Shown one piece after another: positions 6,835-12,725 of a stretch of DNA of 12,725 nt. The first letter of the stretch is position 1. Every line of letters starts with the position of its first letter. The stretch lies in contig CALCSS010000203.1 of assembly GCA_937893835.1 (NCBI GenBank), positions 1 through 12,725 of the forward strand. Reading direction: 5' to 3'. The notes under the pieces were generated by a model. That model had not been told where the DNA came from. It made no database searches and saw nothing but the letters and a program-made list of their open reading frames with translations. Source of the stretch: an uncultured Fidelibacterota bacterium. GTDB lineage: Bacteria; Fidelibacterota; Marinisomatia; Marinisomatales; UBA1611. The position numbers were made by a program, and so were the translations under genes.

Positions 6835-7851
6835 TTAGAATACTAGACCTAGGCTAAATACATTGCTTGTATTGAATGAATCACTCTGATTTCTCATTGT
6901 GTAGTCTACAACTAGGTTGACACCATAGAGACTATATTTCAAGCCAGCGCCAAAGTTCATGCTGTACAGGGTTTCACCATCGTTGGCTGAATCCTCTTCC
7001 AACATCGGCGTAGTAACTCCGGCTCGCACGTGAAACATATCGTTCAATGTATATTCTCCACCCATGTTCAATTCATCATAGGAAAAGTTGTGGCTTGTGT
7101 AGGTCATTCCCAAAATCGCACCAGCAACATTGTATGAAAGAGCCATGTTGTATGTCGATGGAAGCTTGTCATACGATGCCTCTCTATTCAGAAAGTCCGA
7201 TATGCCATCTCCGCTGGTTGCTTGACTGGTAAGACCACTACCTGAGTAATGCATGTCTGTACCTAGGTTGTTAAGCACCAGAGCAAGTCCAAGACCATCA
7301 ACACCAGCAACGCCAGTATATTGAACACCAATGTCCAATGCATAGGCACTTGCGGTCGCCCTAGGAATGCTCTCATATACGATCTTACCTGTAACTCCGA
7401 AGAATGCTCTATCAGAGAAGGAGTTCGCATAGGTCAGTCCCATTGTTGTCAAAGTAGGCTTGAAGGTACCACCTCCTAGACCATCCATATCCTCAACGGT
7501 CGTGACAGGAATATCACCCATGTCAATTGACTTGACGGTAACTCCCAACATTCCAAGCTTGTCGAAGTTTCCAGAGGCGCCAAAGTAATTGACACCTACA
7601 TCATTGAACAGGTCCATGCTACTCGCAATCACCGTTGGACTTTGGCTTCTAGCCAGACCAGCAGGATTCCAATAGATAGACTCCAGACCGCTTGAATAAA
7701 CACGCTCAGAACCTGCCAACGCAATGCCCCTGGCCCCAACTGGAACCAAAACCTGATTCCCACCACTGGTCCCGATCCGTGATTCATCACCACCGACCAG
7801 AACAGCAATTGTTGTAACAGATGTTAAAACTATTTTAAGTGTTTTCATCAT
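6835..7851 (-). CDS. PorV/PorQ-like outer-membrane protein (UPF0164 family)
   Basis: 338 residues from ATG 7851, chosen because GGAG (7861-7858) lies six bases upstream; ATG 7848 is also possible, and an in-frame ATG at 7869 lacks this site. A signal peptide is present (MKTLKIVLTSVTTIAVLVGG). The FadL-like barrel hallmarks PVGARGIALAGS (about 37-48) and IYWNPAGLA (59-67) are characteristic of PorV/PorQ proteins, and the rest consists of alternating amphipathic strands with glycines, ending in SLGLVF. In characterised T9SS systems PorV receives substrates from the Sov/SprA translocon and delivers them to the attachment complex that removes the C-terminal signal. Whether this copy is PorV proper, PorQ or another paralogue cannot be decided. 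It follows the large secreted protein by 24 bases, so the two are probably made together, and it could be dedicated to that cargo. Confidence 0.86.
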   Translation of the reverse strand: MMKTLKIVLTSVTTIAVLVGGDESRIGTSGGNQVLVPVGARGIALAGSERVYSSGLESIYWNPAGLARSQSPTVIASSMDLFNDVGVNYFGASGNFDKLGMLGVTVKSIDMGDIPVTTVEDMDGLGGGTFKPTLTTMGLTYANSFSDRAFFGVTGKIVYESIPRATASAYALDIGVQYTGVAGVDGLGLALVLNNLGTDMHYSGSGLTSQATSGDGISDFLNREASYDKLPSTYNMALSYNVAGAILGMTYTSHNFSYDELNMGGEYTLNDMFHVRAGVTTPMLEEDSANDGETLYSMNFGAGLKYSLYGVNLVVDYTMRNQSDSFNTSNVFSLGLVF

Positions 7852-7857
7852 TTTTAT

Positions 7858-7861
7858 CTCC
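7858..7861 (-). promoter_or_regulatory. Shine-Dalgarno site of the PorV/PorQ-like gene
   Basis: GGAG read on the minus strand, within CGGAGATAAAA, is six bases ahead of ATG 7851 and nine ahead of ATG 7848. It excludes the upstream ATG 7869 as the likely start. Confidence 0.7.
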
Positions 7862-7875
7862 GTTATCAAATTTGA

Positions 7876-10800
7876 TTAATAGTATTGAACAACTTGATTT
7901 CTTTGAACAATGAACAACTTCAATATCCTCTCGCCATGTGCAGTATTCACATGTGCTACATAGGGACCACTTGCAACTGGAAGGTCGCTGTTGTTTCTAA
8001 GGTCCCACTGCAGATATTGATTTTCATTTGCCACGGACTCAAGTGTTCTTACCAACACACCGTCTATACTATAGATCTTGATCGAAACATCTGTTTGGTC
8101 ATCTGGTAGATGATTGAATGTCACGAAATGATCAAATCTATTCGTCTCCTGACTATTAGAAGCATAGTATGGATTTGGGAAAACATTGATCCTCTCTAGA
8201 TCTGCTGTCACTAGACTATCATTTGATGTGTTTGCTGTTGTCGTAAACTCAAATATGTCATCGGTCGTGTTACCCTTTGCTGTCTGGAATATGTAGTAGT
8301 GGCTTACCGTAAGGACGGTACCATACTTATCATAATTACCAGCCTGTGGTAGTGCCGCGGCTCCACCCTCAGGTGAACCCTCAACATAACTTCCAGCCTC
8401 ATTTGGACCATAGTAGGCACCAAGAAGTGCGGCCGTCATGAATGGGTAATTAATATCACCTGCTGCGTTACCCCAGGTTGAGTTTGATGCCAGATTAAGA
8501 CCATCGTAGCCTTCTTGATCTGCCGTTGGGTTTAACGCCATCTGGATGTAAGTGGCCTCTTGAGCCGGATCATAACTGACCTCATTTCCATCTGTATCAT
8601 AGCCCTGGATCAAATAGATCGGCTCCCAAGCCTCTGTACCATACGTTGGGCAGACCCAATCGAATACGGTCTCACCGGTCTCATCAACCTCAGAGTTACA
8701 ACTCCATTTACCATCATGGTTTGAATCCCAGAATCCAGCGAACAACCTAATGGTGTCTCCACCAAATGGCTTGACCCTATAGGCCGCAAAAGGCTGATAG
8801 ACGGGATCCCCAAATGTTGCAGATCCCTCTGTAGAGTCGATATGCATCCAACCACTGTAGTATTCCCAACTAAGAGAAGAGTCTCCAAAATCAAGGACGA
8901 CATCATCAAAGCCCCAAAAACCGAATCTGTCATAGTCCCTTGCATAAGGAGCTTGATTGACAGCGCCTGCTCTGTTATCCCATATGTTACCTGTCTGGGA
9001 AAGACTTGGTGCTAGATGAGAATCGGTGCTACCATCGACAAGCGTTGCATTGCTCGGCCATGACGCATATTCATCGATCTCGATTATAGTATTAGGTAAA
9101 GGACCACTGACTATGACCTGAACACCATCAACGATGGGCTGGTCTGAGTCCAATTGGTTTGATCCTTGTTTGAATAGATTGACAACCTTTTCTCCTGTTG
9201 TCGTATTGTCCAATGTCCACAAGACTCCGCTAATGGTATCTCCTGAGAGATGCGCATAGGATGTGTCTGCAACAAAACCTACTCTATATGTATCGCCGGT
9301 CAATGCCGCTGGATTTGTGACCGTGGCAGAGGCCTCTCCCTGACCAGGGCCAGTGTGAGTTATCTCTAGTCCATCACCCGCAGTGGATGAGTAGCGCGTT
9401 CCAAAATCAGCAGGCTGAAGCCTTACATATATAGGAGTGAGAGCTGTCTCCAGTGCCTTGTCCTCGATCAGAGGGGGTTCGGCATTGTGGTTGTACGCTG
9501 TCACAGCATAATAATATTCAGACCCTGGATAGAGCGGACCGCCTGTTAAATGATCTTCAGATATGAGTAATTGTCTCTTTACACCTTTATCCAGACCATA
9601 CTGTACAGGGATCTCAACAGTGGTTCCATATTCAGGAACAAAAATATTTCCCATGATGGTCTGCACACCATTGTTCAGGTCATATGTACCAATCCTAACA
9701 GCCTCACCAGCTGTTGAGGTTGCACTAGGAAGTTGATATACATTATATCCCTCAAATGCGTAACCTGATATGTTTGAACTTTCTGTCGCGGAAACGGAAG
9801 CAAGGCCAGACCAGTCAAGTAGAACCTGATCCTCGAATGGTGTTGCCTCAACAACCGGCGCTGGAGGAGAAGAAGGCACAGACTGGAAAAGATCGTCAAA
9901 CAATGTCTGAGCAACCGCGTCCGTGTTCTTGACATCCGTAACAGATGTTAAATAACTATCACCAATACCTCCAATGACAGCAGTAACAACATCCTGAGTG
10001 TCGCCCACGGCCAAGGTAAATGGTCCTGCGTTAATAAGCATCCGCCTATCTGCAGGGTTTGCATCCAAGTCACCTTCTCCAGTCACTGGATCACCTGCTA
10101 GTGGGAACTTCGTAGTTACCGCGGTTCCACTTGAGGAGTCGATCCATGCAGTTGGATTATCAAGGTCGTCCGTTGGCGCGAAACCTTTCATTAGATTATA
10201 GTACTCTCTTGCAGCCTCGGTGTCACCATAGGGGCCAGGGTCAGAGTAGACACCACCCGCCACGAAGTAACCGAAACTTGAGGCTGGTAGGTTTCTATAA
10301 CCAGGCTTCTTCTTCAAATCAAATATTGCTGTATCACCAGGACTCTCGACAATGGGACCAGCAAAAAAGTCATATCCAACCGCAGCTGGAGCTAGACCGT
10401 ATGCGGCATAGTCACCATCGTCTGCAACTCCGTTGTAAGAGAACATGAGACTGAGTGTCGTATCAACACCAACAAAGTCATTTGTGTAGTCGCCGACATC
10501 TGGGTCTGACCAGAGTGATATGTAGGCATCCGTCAGGTCAGCGCCACCCTTATTGATGACCCTGACATTCTTGAACACTATCTGTCCAAGTGCCGCTCCA
10601 GGCTGGTTATATCCCCATAGGGTATATTGAATCTCAACACCAATGGGGGTACATCCATACAAGGCAGATGTGGTTCCCACGTCTGCATCGGAGGCAACAT
10701 ACCAGATCACCTGATCAGCATTGGCAACACCAGGGGTCTCACCATCTGCTGGGTCATAGACACCATCATTGTCAAGATCGTAGAATGGTGCGCCAAGGTG

Positions 10801-11337
10801 CGTTGGCCAATTGTTCCAGTCCTCTTCGTATTGGTCTAGAACTGCCTGTATCTGTGCATCAGACACGCCTGAGACCGATGTCTCATATATCTCTGCTGCA
10901 TCTTGCCTTACCTGATCAACCGTCAGGGTTTCCCAACCCTTTCTGATCCTGTATAGCCTTACGTCTCCGCCTTGCTGGAGGTTACCAGCATCATCTACAT
11001 AGCCAGATACTAGGCCGTTAGAGTATATGGTACCAGAAACGTGTAGAAGGTTCCCACCCGTGTAGCCACCTACGAGGACACCATCCAAATAAATATTGGC
11101 CGCTGTGCCTCTTGGGTAGATACCTCCACTGTTGCCAGAGGGGGTGTGTGCAGAGGTAGCGTCGTACTTCTGCCAATAACCAAAGTTACCTATGTTGATC
11201 AATGAGTAAGCAGGTGCGTCACCGGCCAGCTTTGGTGCAAATTGGAAATTATTCCAGGATTGATCCTCTGGAAGTTTTTCCGCAAAGACGCTGGTCATGG
11301 CCAATGCCCCGATCACCACATATTGAAGATATTTCAT
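7876..11337 (-). CDS. Large secreted protein with T9SS-like C-terminal sorting domain
   Basis: 1153 residues with a signal peptide (MKYLQYVVIGALAMTSVFA, cleavage after A19) and many Asp, Gly and Tyr but few Lys, as in marine extracellular proteins. A calcium-loop motif DLDNDGVYDPAD lies at 187-198. A fibronectin type III-like segment spans about 492-630 (opening PAPVVEATPFEDQVLLDWS, closing YYYAVTAYNHNAE). A second DxNxDG loop lies at 871-882, and Cys880 and Cys896 could form a disulfide. The final ~110 residues (about 1045-1153) carry VFPNPY (1052-1057), IKIYSIDGVLVRTL and ASGPYVAHVN, the pattern of FlgD-like/T9SS type A sorting domains. It is therefore probably exported by the Sec system, carried across the outer membrane and attached to the cell surface. 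No catalytic domain is recognised; a structural, adhesive or binding role is inferred only. It is the middle gene of a receptor-cargo-PorV operon. Confidence 0.88.
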   Translation of the reverse strand: MKYLQYVVIGALAMTSVFAEKLPEDQSWNNFQFAPKLAGDAPAYSLINIGNFGYWQKYDATSAHTPSGNSGGIYPRGTAANIYLDGVLVGGYTGGNLLHVSGTIYSNGLVSGYVDDAGNLQQGGDVRLYRIRKGWETLTVDQVRQDAAEIYETSVSGVSDAQIQAVLDQYEEDWNNWPTHLGAPFYDLDNDGVYDPADGETPGVANADQVIWYVASDADVGTTSALYGCTPIGVEIQYTLWGYNQPGAALGQIVFKNVRVINKGGADLTDAYISLWSDPDVGDYTNDFVGVDTTLSLMFSYNGVADDGDYAAYGLAPAAVGYDFFAGPIVESPGDTAIFDLKKKPGYRNLPASSFGYFVAGGVYSDPGPYGDTEAAREYYNLMKGFAPTDDLDNPTAWIDSSSGTAVTTKFPLAGDPVTGEGDLDANPADRRMLINAGPFTLAVGDTQDVVTAVIGGIGDSYLTSVTDVKNTDAVAQTLFDDLFQSVPSSPPAPVVEATPFEDQVLLDWSGLASVSATESSNISGYAFEGYNVYQLPSATSTAGEAVRIGTYDLNNGVQTIMGNIFVPEYGTTVEIPVQYGLDKGVKRQLLISEDHLTGGPLYPGSEYYYAVTAYNHNAEPPLIEDKALETALTPIYVRLQPADFGTRYSSTAGDGLEITHTGPGQGEASATVTNPAALTGDTYRVGFVADTSYAHLSGDTISGVLWTLDNTTTGEKVVNLFKQGSNQLDSDQPIVDGVQVIVSGPLPNTIIEIDEYASWPSNATLVDGSTDSHLAPSLSQTGNIWDNRAGAVNQAPYARDYDRFGFWGFDDVVLDFGDSSLSWEYYSGWMHIDSTEGSATFGDPVYQPFAAYRVKPFGGDTIRLFAGFWDSNHDGKWSCNSEVDETGETVFDWVCPTYGTEAWEPIYLIQGYDTDGNEVSYDPAQEATYIQMALNPTADQEGYDGLNLASNSTWGNAAGDINYPFMTAALLGAYYGPNEAGSYVEGSPEGGAAALPQAGNYDKYGTVLTVSHYYIFQTAKGNTTDDIFEFTTTANTSNDSLVTADLERINVFPNPYYASNSQETNRFDHFVTFNHLPDDQTDVSIKIYSIDGVLVRTLESVANENQYLQWDLRNNSDLPVASGPYVAHVNTAHGERILKLFIVQRNQVVQYY

Positions 11338-11343
11338 ATTATT

Positions 11344-11353
11344 CCTATCCTTT
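11344..11353 (-). promoter_or_regulatory. Shine-Dalgarno site of the large secreted protein
   Basis: AAAGGATAGG on the minus strand lies six bases ahead of ATG 11337 and fixes that start. It sits in the 26-base gap after the TonB-dependent receptor. Confidence 0.75.
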
Positions 11354-11363
11354 TAATTATTAT

Positions 11364-12725
11364 TTAGAAATCAACTGAAAATCCCAAGAACACTTGACGA
11401 GGTGCGCTGATAAGTCTTCCGCCCACCTCTGTTCTATATGATTCGTCATTGTCTATGTTAATAGCTCGATACATCTCTTCGTAATCAGTAACGCCATCCC
11501 CATCTGGGTCTTGGCCGTATAGTTCTATGAAGGATGCTGAATAGACCGCATTTCCATAGAATCCATCATCAGAGGCAGAACCTGTTGCCTGATAGACATT
11601 CAAAGAATTTCTTCTATCAAGAAGATTGTTGACCCTTGCAAAAACAGTCAATCCATATCCGCCAATATCAAATCGCTTGTCCATCTTGAGATCAAGATTG
11701 TATACCCAAGGAGTGGTCGAAGAGCCAATAGGCTCAAGCGCCTGTCTTGATCGAGTGTCATTCATATAGTCCACACCCGCATCAAATGCGCTTACCTGCC
11801 CACCAATCGGTCTATATACATATGTGAATGCATGACCACTATTAAAAGTGAACAGTAGGTTTGAACCCAAGCCATCAAGTTGGCTGTTGGTGCCACTCAC
11901 GCGATAATCCAAATTCACAGAACCAGAGTGTGCCTGGTTAAAGTCAAGTGGATTGATCATCAGTGGAGGCTCGGACTGTCTGTCTAGGGCAGCCAAATAA
12001 CTGGATCGTCCGGAACCGGTACCCTCGGCCTGTGATATGGTATAGTTCATATTAACGGCCAGACCATTGGTCCTGCGTATCCCAAGAGAAAGTTCAAGAC
12101 CCTTGGTCGTAGCAAAGTCACCGTTGCGAACATAGTTATATGCTCCATCCAGATCACCTAAGTATTCTTCCACCCTGTCAGCCTGTATCAAACCTTTTTG
12201 ATTCTTATAGAACCATGTGGCCTTTAGCGCAGCATCATTCGAGATGGCCTGCTTGAAGCCTATCTCATACTGTGTTGTGCGAACCGGCTCTAGACCAAAC
12301 CCAACAGGGGTGATGTAAAAGTATCCACCTGTGTTCATCTGTTGTCTGTAGTCCATGGCGGTAAAGTACATAGAGTTAAGGTCCACCAGCTGAGAGAATG
12401 TACCGTAGTATCCATAGACATTGGTCCTGTCCGTGAATGGGAACGATATTCCAATACGTGGCTGAATCTCTGTGAAGGCCTCAACCTCTTTCCATGACTG
12501 AGGATCTACATACTTCGAGACATCATAAAATTGAAGATCGTTCGCGTTGTCGGGGGCAGTTTCGGACGGATCCAATTTATCTATCCTCAAACCAACGTTA
12601 ACGACCAGGTCATCAAACTCCATCTTGTCTTGGACGTAGAAGCCCATTTCAGTTGGGGTCTTTGCACCATCGAGGTACGTGGTATCCATACCAGCCACAC
12701 CCGGTACGTCATTATAGTAAAATTT
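11364..12725 (-). CDS. TonB-dependent receptor, C-terminal part (5' end outside window)
   Basis: The frame is open to the window edge, so the GTG at 12698 is internal; 453 residues are visible of a receptor that is normally 800-1100 residues. The segment is beta-barrel. FYVQDKMEFDDLVVNVGLRID is the usual barrel hallmark (first 20 residues given as YVQDKMEFDDLVVNVGLRID), and repeated amphipathic strands follow (TNVYGYYGTFSQL, TTQYEIGFKQ, ALKATWFYKN). The C terminus FLGFSVDF ends in the terminal Phe typical of outer-membrane barrels. The plug domain and any TonB box lie beyond the window. Near the end, DPDGDGVTDYEE forms a complete 12-residue EF-hand loop in what would be the last or penultimate surface loop. 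Substrate is unknown. It is the first gene of the receptor-cargo-PorV operon, 26 bases ahead of the large secreted protein. Confidence 0.9.
   Translation of the reverse strand, partial: KFYYNDVPGVAGMDTTYLDGAKTPTEMGFYVQDKMEFDDLVVNVGLRIDKLDPSETAPDNANDLQFYDVSKYVDPQSWKEVEAFTEIQPRIGISFPFTDRTNVYGYYGTFSQLVDLNSMYFTAMDYRQQMNTGGYFYITPVGFGLEPVRTTQYEIGFKQAISNDAALKATWFYKNQKGLIQADRVEEYLGDLDGAYNYVRNGDFATTKGLELSLGIRRTNGLAVNMNYTISQAEGTGSGRSSYLAALDRQSEPPLMINPLDFNQAHSGSVNLDYRVSGTNSQLDGLGSNLLFTFNSGHAFTYVYRPIGGQVSAFDAGVDYMNDTRSRQALEPIGSSTTPWVYNLDLKMDKRFDIGGYGLTVFARVNNLLDRRNSLNVYQATGSASDDGFYGNAVYSASFIELYGQDPDGDGVTDYEEMYRAINIDNDESYRTEVGGRLISAPRQVFLGFSVDF
11475..11510 (-). other. EF-hand-type calcium loop inside the TonB-dependent receptor
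   Basis: The twelve residues DPDGDGVTDYEE match the EF-hand loop pattern exactly: Asp at 1, 3 and 5, Gly at 6, a hydrophobic Val at 8-equivalent, Asp at 9 and Glu at 12. Its position, 48-37 residues before the C terminus, is expected to face the outside. Calcium binding is inferred. Confidence 0.6.

Noticed and set aside
9998..10946. Long open frames antisense to the large secreted-protein gene.
   Set aside because: They are shadows of codon bias in the real gene and have no start context or recognisable domains.
12696..12698. GTG as the start of the TonB-dependent receptor.
   Set aside because: It is inside an open frame running to the window edge, and receptors are much longer.
1..12725. 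CRISPR arrays, tRNA/rRNA genes, insertion sequences, toxin-antitoxin pairs, or phage genes.
   Set aside because: No repeat-spacer structure, no tRNA-like cloverleaf, no transposase or integrase motif, and no terminal inverted repeats were seen.

Overview
The window is bacterial, AT-leaning and gene-dense. It looks like a marine, outer-membrane-bearing bacterium of the wider Bacteroidota/FCB group; Candidatus Marinimicrobia (SAR406) is my best guess. This rests on the combination of a TonB-dependent receptor, a very large secreted protein with a type IX secretion (T9SS)-like C-terminal domain, and a PorV/PorQ-type outer-membrane protein. The taxonomic call is inference, because no rRNA or other phylogenetic marker is present.

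The window has two convergent halves, separated by a strong bidirectional terminator hairpin at about 6786-6814. On the plus strand (1-6784) lie, in order: the 3' part of a TrmH/SpoU-family RNA 2'-O-methyltransferase, a CPBP-type intramembrane protease, an MgtE magnesium channel, a membrane-anchored family 2 glycosyltransferase, a secreted DUF3108-like protein, a secreted lipocalin-like small protein, a 27-codon relic of a Rossmann-fold (SDR) gene, a small four-helix membrane protein, a divergent type II dehydroquinase-like protein, and a secreted M23-family metallopeptidase. From the protease onward most genes overlap or lie a few bases apart, so they are probably co-transcribed. The content (envelope glycosyltransferase, periplasmic/secreted proteins, cell-wall peptidase) suggests envelope maintenance, although no single pathway joins them.

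On the minus strand (12725-6835) is a compact three-gene unit: TonB-dependent receptor (5' end beyond the window), 1153-residue secreted protein, PorV/PorQ-like protein. The intergenic gaps are only 24-26 bases and two of the genes have clear Shine-Dalgarno sites. A receptor, a probable surface-anchored cargo and the type of outer-membrane protein that handles T9SS cargo in one operon suggest a dedicated surface uptake or binding complex, loosely analogous to SusC/SusD.

The most notable points are: (i) the dehydroquinase-like protein has the family's N-terminal signature but has apparently lost most of its catalytic residues; (ii) a Rossmann GxxGxxG fragment sits stranded between two genes; (iii) the receptor-cargo-PorV operon carries EF-hand-like calcium loops in both the receptor and the cargo; (iv) a perfect 16-bp palindrome lies in front of the lipocalin-like gene.
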